Source of the DNA: Cellulomonas sp. Y8
GTDB taxonomy: Bacteria; Actinomycetota; Actinomycetes; Actinomycetales; Cellulomonadaceae
Length of the DNA: 64,000 bases
Reading direction: 5' to 3'
NCBI RefSeq assembly: GCF_008033115.1
Contig: NZ_CP041203.1
Coordinates: 2,542,001 to 2,606,000, forward strand
In this document: positions 52,103 to 64,000 of the stretch, piece after piece
Layout of the letters: the number at the start of each line of letters is the position of its first letter
How positions within the stretch are numbered: position 1 is the first letter of the stretch
Notes under the pieces: model-generated
Told to the model about the DNA's origin: nothing
Database searches by the model: none
The model's input: only the letters and a program-made list of their open reading frames with translations
Translations under genes and position numbers: made by a program

Positions 52103-53452
52103 ATGAGCACGACGACCCCCAGGGCGACCGGCCACCTCGTCGACGACGAGACCGTCGGCCTGCGCACCTTCGAGGCGACCGGCGGCGACTGGTCCGACAT
52201 CGCGGAGGAGGCGGCCCGGCTCGGCGAGCAGCGCATCGTCGTCAACATGGGCCCCCAGCACCCGTCCACGCACGGCGTGCTCCGCCTCATGCTCGAGATC
52301 GACGGCGAGACGGTGACCGAGGCCCGCGCGGGCATCGGCTACCTGCACACCGGCATCGAGAAGAACATGGAGTACCGCACCTGGACCCAGGGCGTGACGT
52401 TCTGCACCCGCATGGACTACGTCGCCCCGCTGTTCCAGGAGGCCGCCTACTGCCTCGCGGTGGAGAAGCTGCTCGGCATCACCGACGACATCCCGGTCCG
52501 CGCCAGCGAGATCCGGGTGCTGATGATGGAGCTCAACCGGATCTCCTCGCACCTGGTGTGCCTGGCGACCGGCGGCAACGAGCTCGGCGCCACCACGATC
52601 ATGACCATCGGGTTCACCGCCCGCGAGGAGATCCTGCGGATCTTCGAGATGGTCACCGGCCTGCGGATGAACCACGCGTACATCCGCCCCGGCGGCGTCG
52701 CGCAGGACATCCCGCCGGGCGGGCTCGACTCCGTGCGCGAGGCGCTGGTCGGCGTGCGGCGCTACCTCACGCAGCTCGAGGACCTCATGCTCGGCCAGCC
52801 GATCCTCAAGGGGCGGCTGCAGAACGTGGGCGTGCTCAACCTCGCCGGCTGCATGGCGCTCGGCATCACCGGCCCGATGCTCCGGTCCACCGGCCTGCCG
52901 TACGACGTCCGCAAGGCCGCCCCGTACTGCGGCTACGAGACCTACGACTTCGACGTCCCGGTCTCGGAGGGCTCGGACTGCTGGGACCGGATGGTCCTGC
53001 GGATCGAGGAGTGCTACCAGTCGATGCGGATCGTCGAGCAGGTGGTCGAGCGGCTGCAGGCCTCGGCCGGCACGCCCGTGATGGTCGAGGACAAGAAGAT
53101 CGCCTGGCCCGCCCAGCTCGCCATCGGCAGCGACGGCATGGGCAACTCGCTCGACCACATCCGGGAGATCATGGGCACCTCGATGGAGGCCCTGATCCAC
53201 CACTTCAAGCTGGTGACGGAGGGCTTCCGGGTCCCCGCCGGCCAGGCGTGGCAGACCGTCGAGCACCCCCGCGGCGAGCTCGGCGTGCACCTCGTCTCCG
53301 ACGGGGGCACCAAGCCGTACCGGGCGCACTTCCGCGACCCGTCGTTCAACAACCTGCAGGCCGTCTCGGTGCTCTGCGAGGGCGGGCAGGTGGCGGACGT
53401 CGTCTGCTCCGTCGCCTCCATCGACCCGGTGCTCGGAGGGGTGGACCGCTGA
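52103..53452 (+). CDS. nuoD: NADH-quinone oxidoreductase subunit D
   Basis: 449 residues, 49-kDa-type subunit forming the quinone cavity with Nuo[24 protein letters not shown] near residue 48 has the conserved quinone-site His, and [18 protein letters not shown] follows. The C-terminus ends VDR after [18 protein letters not shown] 52103, 52 bases after nuoC, the only gap over 15 bases in the nuo run; that gap has a GCTCGCTGCGCTC repeat-like stretch. Overlaps nuoE by one base. Confidence 0.97.
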   Translation: MSTTTPRATGHLVDDETVGLRTFEATGGDWSDIAEEAARLGEQRIVVNMGPQHPSTHGVLRLMLEIDGETVTEARAGIGYLHTGIEKNMEYRTWTQGVTFCTRMDYVAPLFQEAAYCLAVEKLLGITDDIPVRASEIRVLMMELNRISSHLVCLATGGNELGATTIMTIGFTAREEILRIFEMVTGLRMNHAYIRPGGVAQDIPPGGLDSVREALVGVRRYLTQLEDLMLGQPILKGRLQNVGVLNLAGCMALGITGPMLRSTGLPYDVRKAAPYCGYETYDFDVPVSEGSDCWDRMVLRIEECYQSMRIVEQVVERLQASAGTPVMVEDKKIAWPAQLAIGSDGMGNSLDHIREIMGTSMEALIHHFKLVTEGFRVPAGQAWQTVEHPRGELGVHLVSDGGTKPYRAHFRDPSFNNLQAVSVLCEGGQVADVVCSVASIDPVLGGVDR

Positions 53453-54374
53453 TGACCGCCATCGACCACCCGCGGATCCCCGGCTCGGGGCGCCCGCGCG
53501 CGGCCTACGACGACGCGACCCGGGAGCGGCTCGCCGCCGACGCGGCGCAGGTCGTCGCCCGGTACCCCGACCCGCGCTCGGCCCTGCTGCCGCTGCTGCA
53601 CCTGGTGCAGTCCGAGGACGGCTACGTGAGCCCGGCGGGCATCGCGTTCTGCGCGGCGACGCTCGACCTGTCGACGGCCCAGGTGTCCGCGGTCGCGACG
53701 TTCTACACCCAGTACAAGCGCCGCCCGAACGGCGAGTACACGGTGGGCGTCTGCACCAACACGCTCTGCGCCATCATGGGCGGCGACGCGATCTGGGAGG
53801 ACCTCACCGACCGGCTCGGCATCGGCCACGACGAGACGACGGGCGACGGCAGGATCACGCTCGAGCGGATCGAGTGCAACGCCGCCTGCGACTACGCGCC
53901 GGTGATGATGATCAACTGGGAGTTCTTCGACAACCAGACGCCGGACTCGGCCGCCGAGGTGGTCGGGAGGCTCATCGCGGGGGAGCCGGTGGCCCCGACC
54001 CGCGGCCCGGCCCGGGTGCAGACCTTCAAGCAGGTGTCCCGCGTGCTGGCCGGGTTCGACGACGGCCTCGCGGACGAGGGCGTGGCGGCCGGCGGGCCGA
54101 CCCTCCGCGGGCTGCGGCTCGCGCGGGAGAACGGCTGGACCGCCCCGTCGGTCGACGCCGGCGAGCGCGACGCCGCGCAGGCCGAGGACGCGGCCCCCGC
54201 GGCGCCCGCCGCCGGCACCGCCGCACCCGCGGCCTCCGCGCCGCAGCCCGGCGGCGAGCAGTCCTCCGTCGACCGCCCCGCGGCCGGCGCCCCCGAGCGG
54301 ACCGCCGACCAGGAGAAGGCCGAGCACCGCGCCGACGACACGAGCAAGCCCGCCGACAGCGAGAAGGAGTCGTG

Positions 54375-54375
<1 letters not shown>
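53452..54375 (+). CDS. nuoE: NADH-quinone oxidoreductase subunit E
   Basis: 307 residues. Thioredoxin-like 2Fe-2S subunit: ligands in [14 protein letters not shown] and [12 protein letters not shown]. The fold is finished by about residue 220; the last ~85 residues are Ala/Pro/Glu-rich, carry no motif, and make the protein longer than the usual 160-250. ATG 53452 shares one base with the nuoD stop. Confidence 0.95.
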
Positions 54376-55714
<1,339 letters not shown>

Positions 55715-55715
<1 letters not shown>

Positions 55716-58384
55716 TGACCGTCACCGCATCGAAGCCCGCCGGGTCGGGCGCGACGCCGCCGCCCGAGCCGAAGCCCGACGGGGTCACGTTCACGATCGA
55801 CGGCATCGAGACCACCGTGCCGAAGGGCACCCTGGTCATCCGCGCCGCCGAGCAGCTCGGCATCCAGATCCCCCGGTTCTGCGACCACCCGCTGCTGGCC
55901 CCGGCCGGCGCCTGCCGCCAGTGCCTCGTGGAGGTCTGGGCCCCCGGCCGCGACGGCAAGGTCGCGAAGATGCCGAAGCCGCAGGCCTCCTGCACGCTCA
56001 CCGCGACGCCCGGCATGGACGTCCGCACCCAGCGCACCTCCGCCGAGGCGGACAAGGCGCAGCACGGCGTCATGGAGCTGCTGCTCATCAACCACCCGCT
56101 GGACTGCCCGGTCTGCGACAAGGGCGGCGAGTGCCCCCTGCAGAACCAGGCGATGTCGAACGGCCGCAGCCAGACCCGGTTCGTCGACATCAAGCGGACG
56201 TTCCCCAAGCCGATCGCCGTCTCGACCGAGATCCTGCTCGACCGCGAGCGGTGCATCCTCTGCCAGCGGTGCACCCGGTTCTCCCGGGAGATCGCCGGCG
56301 ACCCGTTCATCGACCTGCAGAAGCGCGGCGCGATGCAGCAGATCGGCCGGTTCGACGCCGACGTGCTGGGCTTCGCCGGCGCGGGGGTCGACGGCGAGGA
56401 CGGGGCGGCCGACGGCACGCTCGCGTTCGACGACCGGGTCTTCCTCGGCGCCGACATCCCGGTGGGTCCGTCTGCGCCCACAGTGGACGACGACCGATCT
56501 GGATCCCCGTTCGCGTCCTACTTCTCCGGCAACACCGTGCAGATCTGCCCGGTCGGCGCGCTGACCGGCGCGGCCTACCGGTTCCGCGCCCGCCCGTTCG
56601 ACCTGGTGTCGACCCCCGGCGTGGCCGAGCACGACTCGTCCGGCGCGGCGATCCGCGTCGACCACCGCCGCGGCGTCGTGCTGCGCCGGCTCGCGGGGGA
56701 GGACCCCGAGGTCAACGAGGAGTGGATCACCGACAAGGACCGGTTCGCCTTCACCTGGCAGTCCGAGGCCGACCGGATCACCACGCCCCTGGTGCGGGAC
56801 CGCGCGGAGGACGGCGGCCGCGGCGAGCTGCACCCCGCGTCCTGGGCCGAGGCCCTGGAGGTCGCGGCGCACGGGCTGGAGCAGGCACGCGCCGCGGGCG
56901 GCGTCGGGGTGCTCCCCGGCGGCCGGCTGACCGTCGAGGACGCCTACGCCTACGGCAAGTTCGCCCGCGTGGTGCTCGGCACCAACGACGTCGACCTGCG
57001 CGCCCGGCCGCACTCGGACGAGGAGCTCGCGTTCCTCGGCCACGCGGTCGCCGGCACCGGCCTGGGCGTCACGTTCCGCGACCTGGAGGCCGCGCCGACC
57101 GTCCTGCTCGCCGGCCTGGAGGCCGAGGAGGAGGCCGGGATCGTGTTCCTGCGGCTGCGCAAGGGCGTGGTCGCGGGCCGCACGAAGGTGCACGCGGTGG
57201 CGCCGCTGGCCAGCCGCGGGCTGGAGCGCCTGGACGGCACGCTGCTGCGCGCCGCCCCGGGCACCGAGCCCGAGGTGCTGGACGCCGTCGGCACCGGCGA
57301 CCTCGCCGACCTCGGGGCCGCGCTCGGCGCCGAGGGCGCGCTGGTCCTGGTGGGCGAGCGCCTCGCCGCGGTGCCCGGCGCCCTGTCCGCCGTGCTCCGG
57401 CTGGCCGACCGCACCGGCGCCCGCGTCGCGTGGATCCCGCGCCGCGCCGGCGAGCGGGGCGGCGTCGAGGCCGGTGCGCTGCCGACCCTGCTGCCCGGCG
57501 GCCGCCCGGTCGCCGACGCCGCGGCGCGCGTGGACGTGGCCGCCGCCTGGGACGTCGAGCACCTGCCGACCGAGCCCGGCCGCGACACCGCCGCGATCCT
57601 CGCGGCCGCCGCGGACGGGACCCTCGGCGGCCTGCTGGTCGGCGGCGTGGACGTGCGCGACCTGCCCGACCCGGCCGCCGCCCGCGCGGCGCTGGCCGCC
57701 GCCGGCTTCGTCGTCTCGCTCGAGGTCCGGGCCTCCGAGGTCACCGCGCTCGCCGACGTCGTGCTGCCGGTCGCCCCGCCCGTGGAGCGCCCCGGCACGT
57801 ACGTGTCCTGGGAGGGCCGGGTGCGGCCGTTCCCGCAGGCGCTCACCTCGACCGCGATGCCGGACCACCGCGTCCTCGACGCGCTGGCCGACGAGCTCGG
57901 GGTGACCCTCGGCCTGCGCACCGTCACCGAGGTGCACGCCGACGCCGACCCGCTGACCGGCGAGTGGGACGGCGCCCGCGTCGCCGCCCCGGACGTCGCC
58001 GCCGCCGAGCCGCCGGCCGTCGCCGCGGGCCACGCGGTCCTGGCGTCCTGGCACCAGCTGCTCGACGCCGGCCGGCTGCAGGACGGCGAGCCGTTCCTGG
58101 CCGGCACCGCCAAGCGCCCCGTCGTCCGGCTGTCGCCCGCGACGGCCGCGGCCGCCGGGGTGCTGGACGGCGCGCTGCTGACCGTCGCCACCGACGCCGG
58201 GTCGATCACGCTGCCGGCCGTCGTCACCGACATGGCCGACCACGTCGTCTGGCTGCCCACCGCCTCGGCGGGCAGCCAGGTCCGGGACGCGCTGCGCGCG
58301 GTGCCGGGCGACCTGGTCCGGGTCGGGCCCGCCGCCGACGCACCCGCGGACGGCACCGCCACCGACGAGGAGGTGACCGCGTGA
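55715..58384 (+). CDS. nuoG: NADH-quinone oxidoreductase subunit G
   Basis: 889 residues. N-terminal ferredoxin domain with cluster ligands in [20 protein letters not shown] (C56, C67, C70) and SCTLTATPG; His-Cys cluster in [15 protein letters not shown]; further clusters in [16 protein letters not shown] and [14 protein letters not shown] molybdopterin-type scaffold follows, probably without a cofactor, as in other NuoG. Residues ~212-263 form an insertion between RGAMQQIG and PFASYFSGN, and its last codons are unusual for this genome. GTGA overlap with nuoH. Confidence 0.96.
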
Positions 58385-59793
58385 CCGCGACCCTCGCGGC
58401 CGTGCTGCCCACCGTGCTCCCCGCCGCCGCGGCGGACGGGGGCGCGGCCGACTTCAGCCAGGACGTGTTCTGGGTCTGGCTGCTCAAGGCCGTCGGCATC
58501 CTGGTGTTCCTGCTGCTCAGCGTGCTCATCGCCATCTGGTTCGAGCGCCGCGTCGTCGGCCGGATGCAGCTGCGCCCGGGCCCCAACGTGCACGGCCCCT
58601 TCGGCCTGTTCCAGTCGCTCGCCGACGCGATGAAGCTCCTGCTCAAGGAGGACGTCACCGTCAAGGCGGCCGACAAGCTGGTCTACCTGGTGGCGCCGTT
58701 CATCGCGGTGTTCTGCTCGCTGCTGACGATGGCGGTCATCCCGTTCGGCCCCGAGGTGTCGATCTTCGGCGTGCTCACCCCGCTGCAGCTCACCGACTTC
58801 CCGGTCGCGGTGCTGTACATCCTGGCCTGCGCCTCGGTCGGCGTGTACGGCATCGTCCTCGGCGGCTGGTCGTCCAACTCGACCTACCCGCTGCTCGGCG
58901 CCGTGCGGTCCACCGCGCAGGTCATCTCGTACGAGCTCGCGATGGGCCTGTCCCTGGTCAGCGTGTTCATCCTGGCCGGGTCGATGTCGACCTCGGAGAT
59001 CGTCGCCTCGCAGACGACCATCTGGTGGCTGATCCCGCTCGCGCCGGCGTTCGTCATCTACGTCATCTCGATGGTCGGCGAGACCAACCGGCTGCCGTTC
59101 GACCTCCCCGAGGCCGAGGGCGAGCTGGTCGGCGGCTACACCACCGAGTACTCGTCGATGAAGTTCGCCTGGTTCTTCCTGGCCGAGTACATCAACATGC
59201 TCAACGTCTCGGCCGTGGCGACCACGCTGTTCTTCGGCGGCTGGCGCGCCCCGTGGCCGCTGTCCTGGATCGGTGACGGCGTGCTCAACACGGGCTGGTG
59301 GCCGCTGCTGTGGTTCGTCGCCAAGGTCTGGCTGTTCATGTTCCTGTTCGTGTGGATCCGCGGCACGCTGCTGCGGTTCCGGTACGACCAGTTCATGAAG
59401 TTCGGCTGGAAGGTGCTGATCCCGGCCGCGCTGGTCTGGCTGGTCTGCGTCGCGGTCGTCCAGGGCGTCCGCCAGTTCGGCGGCGCGGACGTCATGGCGA
59501 TGCTGCCCTGGCTCGGCGGCGCGATCCTCGTGATCGTCGCGCTGTCCTTCCTCATCCCGGAGAAGAAGGCCGCTCCGGAGCCGGCGCCGTCGGACGAGCC
59601 GTTCGACGCCTTCGCCGGCGGCTTCCCCGTCCCGCCGCTGCCCGGCCAGAGCCTGCCGCCGTCGCCGCGCGCCGCGCGCCGCGAGGCCCAGCCGCCCGCG
59701 TCGCCCGCCCTCGTCGGCGGGCCCGCGTCGGGCGGCCAGGGCGCGGACGGCGACGCCCCCGAGTCCCCCACCCAGGAGGTGCCGCGTGGCTGA
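58381..59793 (+). CDS. nuoH: NADH-quinone oxidoreductase subunit H
   Basis: 470 residues, eight helices lining the quinone entry. [31 protein letters not shown] near residue 60 and [32 protein letters not shown] near residue 230 are the conserved loops. A ~75-residue cytoplasmic C-terminal tail rich in Pro, Ala and Gly follows [10 protein letters not shown] and is an addition to the core fold. GTG 58381 overlaps nuoG; the end overlaps nuoI by eight bases. Confidence 0.97.
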   Translation: MTATLAAVLPTVLPAAAADGGAADFSQDVFWVWLLKAVGILVFLLLSVLIAIWFERRVVGRMQLRPGPNVHGPFGLFQSLADAMKLLLKEDVTVKAADKLVYLVAPFIAVFCSLLTMAVIPFGPEVSIFGVLTPLQLTDFPVAVLYILACASVGVYGIVLGGWSSNSTYPLLGAVRSTAQVISYELAMGLSLVSVFILAGSMSTSEIVASQTTIWWLIPLAPAFVIYVISMVGETNRLPFDLPEAEGELVGGYTTEYSSMKFAWFFLAEYINMLNVSAVATTLFFGGWRAPWPLSWIGDGVLNTGWWPLLWFVAKVWLFMFLFVWIRGTLLRFRYDQFMKFGWKVLIPAALVWLVCVAVVQGVRQFGGADVMAMLPWLGGAILVIVALSFLIPEKKAAPEPAPSDEPFDAFAGGFPVPPLPGQSLPPSPRAARREAQPPASPALVGGPASGGQGADGDAPESPTQEVPRG

Positions 59794-60538
59794 CACGCCG
59801 GACAAGTCCGTCGAGCGGAAGGGCGGCGGTGGCGAGGTCGCCCGGCCCGCCCAGGTCCGCCCGTACGAGTCGCTGATCCCGAAGCGGAGCCCGGTCGCCG
59901 ACGCGCTCGCGCCCGCCGCCGGGTTCGGCGTGACGATCAAGAACTTCTTCAGCCGGACCGTCACCGAGCAGTACCCGTTCGAGACGGCGCCCGTGAAGCC
60001 GCGGTTCCACGGCCGGCACCAGCTCAACCGGTACCCGGACGGGCTGGAGAAGTGCATCGGCTGCGAGCTGTGCGCGTGGGCGTGCCCCGCGGACGCGATC
60101 TACGTCGAGGCGTCGGACAACACCCCCGAGAAGCAGATGTCGCCTGGGGAGCGGTTCGGCAGCGTCTACCAGATCAACTACCTGCGCTGCATCTTCTGCG
60201 GCCTGTGCATCGAGGCCTGCCCGACGCGCGCGCTGACCATGACCAACGACTTCGAGCTGGCGGGCCCGACCCGCGAGGGCCTGATCTACGAGAAGCAGGA
60301 CCTGCTCGCGCCGCTGGCCGAGGGCATGCTCGCCGCCCCGCACCCGATGGTCGAGGGCACGACCGACACCGAGTACTACCGCGGCGAGGTCACCGGCCCG
60401 ACGCCGGCGCAGGTGGACTGGGTCGCCGAGCAGCGCCCGGACGACCCGACGCTGGAGGCCGCGCGCCGCCGTGCCGGGTCGGCGCCCGCGACCGCGTCGG
60501 CCGAGGCGCCCGCGCCCGTGGGGCGGGAGCCCCGATGA
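59786..60538 (+). CDS. nuoI: NADH-quinone oxidoreductase subunit I
   Basis: 250 residues, two 4Fe-4S clusters N6a and N6b: [16 protein letters not shown] and [17 protein letters not shown] ~70-residue N-terminus and a ~60-residue C-terminal tail flank the ferredoxin core. GTG 59786 inside the nuoH end, preceded by AGGAGG. Overlaps nuoJ by four bases (ATGA). Confidence 0.96.
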   Translation: MADTPDKSVERKGGGGEVARPAQVRPYESLIPKRSPVADALAPAAGFGVTIKNFFSRTVTEQYPFETAPVKPRFHGRHQLNRYPDGLEKCIGCELCAWACPADAIYVEASDNTPEKQMSPGERFGSVYQINYLRCIFCGLCIEACPTRALTMTNDFELAGPTREGLIYEKQDLLAPLAEGMLAAPHPMVEGTTDTEYYRGEVTGPTPAQVDWVAEQRPDDPTLEAARRRAGSAPATASAEAPAPVGREPR

Positions 60539-61452
60539 CGCCGTCGACCGCCGAGACGGTCCTGTTCTGGGTCCTGGCCCCGATCATGGTGCTCGCCGCC
60601 TCCGGGCTGCTGTTCGCCCGCAAGGCGGTGCACGCCGCGCTGTGCGTCATCACCGTGATGATCTCGCTCGCGTTCCTGTACGTCGCCCAGGAGGCGCCGT
60701 TCCTCGGCGTCGTCCAGGTGGTCGTCTACACCGGCGCCGTGATGATGCTCTTCCTGTTCGTGCTCATGCTGGTCGGCGTCGACGCGTCCGACTCGCTGGT
60801 CGAGACGCTGAAGGGCCAGCGCTGGGTCGGCTGGCTCGGCGCGCTCGGCCTGGGCGTGGTGCTGGTCGGCGTCGTGGGCCGGGCCACCTACCCCGACGCC
60901 GTCGGCCTCGCCGAGGCGAACGCGCCCGGCAACCCGACCGGCGTCGCGCGGATCATCTTCGGGCAGCACGTGTTCGGCCTCGAGGTCGTCGGCGCCCTGC
61001 TGGTGACCGCGGCGCTCGGGGCCCTGGTCCTGACCCACCGGCAGCGCCTCAAGCCGCTGGTCAAGCAGCCCGAGCGCGCCGCGGCCCGCGTGGCCGCCGG
61101 CGCCCGGCTCACCCCGCTGCCCGCCCCCGGCGTGTACGCGCGGCACAACGCGATGGACGTCCCCGCGCTGGACCCCGACGGGAACCCGATCGAGGACTCC
61201 GTGCCCCGCGTGCTGCGGATCCGCGGCCAGGAGGCCGGCACGGCCGAGTACCGCGCGGACACCTACCGGCGCGCGGTCACCGCGGTGCTCGCGGAGCGCG
61301 GCACGGCCGTCACGGACGGGGAGGTGGACGCGGCGCTCGGCACGGTCGAGGACGACCCGCGGCCCGCCGCGGCACCGCCGGGGACCACGACCGGCCCGAC
61401 GGCCGACATCGACCTCGGCGGCGGCTCGACCCGGACGGAGACCGAGCGGTGA
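60535..61452 (+). CDS. nuoJ: NADH-quinone oxidoreductase subunit J
   Basis: 305 residues. Five transmembrane helices with [23 protein letters not shown] in helix 3, the conserved NuoJ pi-bulge region. After about residue 170 comes a ~135-residue soluble C-terminal part ([40 protein letters not shown] and an acidic tail), much longer than the usual NuoJ and without a known motif. Overlaps nuoK by four bases. Confidence 0.95.
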   Translation: MTPSTAETVLFWVLAPIMVLAASGLLFARKAVHAALCVITVMISLAFLYVAQEAPFLGVVQVVVYTGAVMMLFLFVLMLVGVDASDSLVETLKGQRWVGWLGALGLGVVLVGVVGRATYPDAVGLAEANAPGNPTGVARIIFGQHVFGLEVVGALLVTAALGALVLTHRQRLKPLVKQPERAAARVAAGARLTPLPAPGVYARHNAMDVPALDPDGNPIEDSVPRVLRIRGQEAGTAEYRADTYRRAVTAVLAERGTAVTDGEVDAALGTVEDDPRPAAAPPGTTTGPTADIDLGGGSTRTETER

Positions 61453-61748
61453 CCCTCACGAACTACCTGGTGCTCTCCGGGATCCTGTTCTCGATCGGCG
61501 CCGCGACGGTGCTGCTGCGCCGCAACGCGATCATCGTGTTCATGGGCGTCGAGCTCATGCTCAACGCGACCAACCTCGCGCTGGTGACGTTCTCCCGGCT
61601 GCACGGCGACCTGACCGGCCAGGTCATGGCCTTCTTCGTCATGGTCGTGGCCGCCGCGGAGGTGGTCGTCGGGCTGGCGATCATCGTGTCGATCTTCCGC
61701 ACCCGGAAGTCGGCCTCGGTCGACGACATCAACCTGCTGAAGAGCTGA
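61449..61748 (+). CDS. nuoK: NADH-quinone oxidoreductase subunit K
   Basis: 99 residues, three helices. [19 protein letters not shown] carries the conserved channel Glu, and [17 protein letters not shown] the second. GTG 61449 overlaps the nuoJ stop. Core length is standard. Confidence 0.96.
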   Translation: MTLTNYLVLSGILFSIGAATVLLRRNAIIVFMGVELMLNATNLALVTFSRLHGDLTGQVMAFFVMVVAAAEVVVGLAIIVSIFRTRKSASVDDINLLKS

Positions 61749-61755
61749 GGGGACT

Positions 61756-63672
61756 GTGGACGTGAACTCCCTCGCCCCGCTGCTGGTGGCGGTGCCGCTG
61801 GCGAGCGCGGCGGTGCTGCTGCTGCTCGGGCGGCGCTCCGACCGCTGGGGCCACTGGCTCGGCCTGCTGGCGTCGACCGCGGCGTTCGTCGTCGGCGCGC
61901 TGCTGCTGGTCGAGCTGCTCGGCCGGCCCGCGGACGACCGCTCGATCGACGTGCACCTGTTCGACTGGATCTCCGCGGGGCGGTTCGACCTGTCGGCCGG
62001 GCTGCTGGTCGACCCGCTGTCGCTCACCTTCGTCCTGCTGGTGACGTTCGTCGGCTCGCTGATCCACCTGTACTCGGTCGCGTACATGGCGCACGACGCC
62101 GCGCGCCGCCGGTTCTTCGCCTACCTGAACCTGTTCATCGCGGCGATGCTGATCCTGGTCCTCGCGGACTCCTACCTGCTGCTGTTCGTCGGCTGGGAGG
62201 GCGTCGGCCTGGCGTCGTACCTGCTCATCGGGTTCTGGAACCACCACACCCCGTACGCGGTCGCCGCCAAGAAGGCCTTCGTCGCCAACCGCATCGGCGA
62301 CATCGGTCTGCTGGTCGCGCTCATGCTCATGTTCGCGACGTTCGGCTCGGTGGACTTCGCGTCGGTCTCCGCGGGCATCGACGGCGGGCTCGCCTCCACC
62401 GCCACGCTCACGGCGACGGGCCTCATGCTGCTGCTCGCCGCGTGCGGCAAGTCGGCGCAGTTCCCGCTGCAGTCCTGGCTCGGCGACGCCATGGCCGGCC
62501 CGACCCCGGTGTCCGCGCTCATCCACGCGGCGACCATGGTCACGGCCGGCGTCTACCTGATCGTCCGGTCCGCGCCGGTGTTCGAGGGCGCGCCCACCGC
62601 GCAGCTCGTCGTCACGATCGTCGGCGCGATCACCCTGGTGTTCGGGGCGATCGTCGGTTGCGCCAAGGACGACATCAAGAAGGCGCTCGCCGCGTCGACG
62701 ATGTCCCAGATCGGCTACATGGTGCTCGCCGCCGGCCTCGGCCCGGTCGGGTACGCGTTCGCGATCTTCCACCTCGTCACCCACGGCTTCTTCAAGGCCG
62801 GCATGTTCCTCGGCGCCGGGTCGGTGATGCACGGGATGGACGACCAGACCGACATGCGCCGGTTCGGGGCGCTGCGCAAGTACATGGTCATCACCTGGGT
62901 GACGTTCGGCCTCGGCTGGCTGGCGATCCTCGGCGTCCCGCCGTTCTCCGGCTTCTGGTCGAAGGACAAGATCATCGAGTCCGCGTTCGTCGTGCCCGAG
63001 GGTGCCGGCGAGTGGCGGGCCTGGCTGTTCGGCGCGGTCGCGCTGATCGGCGCCGGGATCACCGCGTTCTACATGTCGCGGCTGTTCTTCATGACCTTCC
63101 ACGGGAAGAAGCGCTGGACCAAGGACGCCGAGGGGCACGAGCCGCACCCGCACGAGTCGCCCGCGCTGATGACCATCCCGATGGTCGTGCTCGCGATCGG
63201 CTCGGTCGGCCTCGGCTTCGTGCTCCAGGCAGGCGGGTTCACCACCTGGCTGGAGCCGGTGACCGGGCACGTCGAGCACCACGAGCCCGTGCTGCCGGTC
63301 CTGGTGATCCAGGTCGTCACGCTGCTGGCCGTCGCGGTGGGCCTCGTGCTCGCCTGGCGGCAGTACGCCTCGCTGCCGGTGCCGGAGACGGCGCCGGAGG
63401 GGTCGCCGCTCACCCGCGCGGCCCGGGTCGACCTCTACCAGGACGCCGTCAACGACGCCGTGCTGGTCGAGCCCGGCCGCCACCTGACCCGCTCGCTCGT
63501 CTACGGCGACCGCACCGCCGTCGACGGGACGTTCACCGGGCTCGGCCGCCTCACGGTCGGGATCGGGGAGCTCGTGCGCAGGCTGCAGACGGGTTACGCC
63601 CGCCAGTACGCCGCCACGATGCTGCTCGGCCTCGTCGTGCTGGCCGTCGTCGTCCTGGCACCTCGGATCTGA
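61756..63672 (+). CDS. nuoL: NADH-quinone oxidoreductase subunit L
   Basis: 638 residues, proton-pumping antiporter-like subunit. [21 protein letters not shown] near residue 140 has the conserved Glu; [38 protein letters not shown] near residue 230 the broken helix; [43 protein letters not shown] follows with its His. The lateral helix region lies near the end. GTG 61756 seven bases after nuoK. Confidence 0.97.
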   Translation: MDVNSLAPLLVAVPLASAAVLLLLGRRSDRWGHWLGLLASTAAFVVGALLLVELLGRPADDRSIDVHLFDWISAGRFDLSAGLLVDPLSLTFVLLVTFVGSLIHLYSVAYMAHDAARRRFFAYLNLFIAAMLILVLADSYLLLFVGWEGVGLASYLLIGFWNHHTPYAVAAKKAFVANRIGDIGLLVALMLMFATFGSVDFASVSAGIDGGLASTATLTATGLMLLLAACGKSAQFPLQSWLGDAMAGPTPVSALIHAATMVTAGVYLIVRSAPVFEGAPTAQLVVTIVGAITLVFGAIVGCAKDDIKKALAASTMSQIGYMVLAAGLGPVGYAFAIFHLVTHGFFKAGMFLGAGSVMHGMDDQTDMRRFGALRKYMVITWVTFGLGWLAILGVPPFSGFWSKDKIIESAFVVPEGAGEWRAWLFGAVALIGAGITAFYMSRLFFMTFHGKKRWTKDAEGHEPHPHESPALMTIPMVVLAIGSVGLGFVLQAGGFTTWLEPVTGHVEHHEPVLPVLVIQVVTLLAVAVGLVLAWRQYASLPVPETAPEGSPLTRAARVDLYQDAVNDAVLVEPGRHLTRSLVYGDRTAVDGTFTGLGRLTVGIGELVRRLQTGYARQYAATMLLGLVVLAVVVLAPRI

Positions 63673-63682
63673 GGGGAAGTCG

Positions 63683-64000
63683 ATGTCGTCCACCGTCGCC
63701 ACCACGGACGTGCCGTGGCTGACCCTCCTCATCGTGTGGCCGCTCGTCGGCGCGCTCGTCCTGTGGCTGCTGCCGCGGGGCTCGCGCGCCGCGGGGTCGG
63801 CCGACGCCGAGGTGATCGCCGCCGGGCCGCGGCGGTACACCCGCCAGATCGCCCTCGGCGTCGCGCTCGTCGAGGTCGCCCTCGGCGTCGGCGCGCTGCT
63901 GGCGTTCGACACCGGTGCCGCCCGGGTGCACCAGCTGAGCGAGACCCACGCCTGGATCTCGCAGCTCGGCGTCTCGTACGCGGTCGGCGTCGACGGCGTC
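63683..64000 (+). CDS. nuoM: NADH-quinone oxidoreductase subunit M, cut by window end
   Basis: First 106 codons only. LTLLIVWPLVGALVLWLLPRG is the first helix, RRYTRQIALGVALVEVALGVGALLAF the second, and SYAVGVDGV ends at the window edge; it resembles the NuoM opening and follows nuoL by ten bases with GAGGGGAAG upstream. The third antiporter subunit, nuoN, is expected after it outside the window. Confidence 0.92.
   Translation, partial: MSSTVATTDVPWLTLLIVWPLVGALVLWLLPRGSRAAGSADAEVIAAGPRRYTRQIALGVALVEVALGVGALLAFDTGAARVHQLSETHAWISQLGVSYAVGVDGV

Overview
The window is a very GC-rich actinobacterial chromosome segment. It carries a 32-residue bS22 ribosomal protein, a BldC-type regulator, Rex, system II cytochrome c biogenesis, a menaquinone pathway with a MenJ-type reductase, a 14-subunit-type Nuo operon, and sugar ABC importers with no ATPase gene of their own. 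Two arabinan-active GH43 enzymes, a GH51 arabinofuranosidase and many GTG starts fit a plant-polysaccharide-degrading member of the Micrococcales, most like Cellulomonas. That genus is an inference from gene content, not a database match. I saw no rRNA, tRNA, transposase, prophage or CRISPR array.

Layout. 1-3 kb: truncated trkH, an AcuC-like deacetylase, a BldC-like regulator and bS22. 3.4-7.9 kb: a sugar ABC importer with its LacI regulator. 8.0-9.75 kb: a luciferase-like oxidoreductase with an F420/NADP oxidoreductase-fold protein. 9.75-17.8 kb: seven glycosyltransferases in three coupled groups. 17.9-26.2 kb: an arabinan locus with cytoplasmic GH43, GH51, an importer, a YesL-like protein and a secreted GH43, arranged around an operator-rich divergent promoter. 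26.3-30.2 kb: GNAT (frameshifted), HAD phosphatase, thioredoxin-fold protein, Rex, YceI and MarR. 30.3-35.3 kb: histidine phosphatase, ResA, CcdA, ResB and CcsB. 35.3-50.2 kb: dispersed menaquinone genes (menA, E, B, C, D, F, G and a menJ-like gene) with a guanidinium-exporter/TetR operon and an HtrA protease between them. 50.3-64 kb: nuoA to nuoM, the last cut by the window end.

How they work together. From 30 to 64 kb the window builds a respiratory chain: cytochrome c maturation, menaquinone synthesis and side-chain reduction, then the NADH dehydrogenase that reduces menaquinone, with the NADH/NAD+ sensor Rex just upstream. The order from the histidine phosphatase to MenJ matches my recollection of the Mycobacterium tuberculosis Rv0525-Rv0561c region. 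In the sugar half, secreted GH43 releases arabino-oligosaccharides, the ABC system imports them, and cytoplasmic GH43 and GH51 finish them.

Main unusual signals. (1) Two families of dispersed, covarying intergenic hairpins, one of which supplies the stop codon and C-terminal tail of Rex. (2) Many leaderless promoters with a TANNNT box six to eight bases before the start codon, most of them on menaquinone and redox genes. (3) Three frameshifts, two in menF and one in a GNAT gene, each explained by one extra base at a run of five G/C, which points to sequence error or a shared mutation type. (4) A guanidinium exporter with a near-perfectly symmetric TetR-type operator instead of a visible guanidine riboswitch. 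(5) A consensus CRP-type site touching the menJ start codon. (6) A loop insertion in NuoG with codon use unlike its surroundings.
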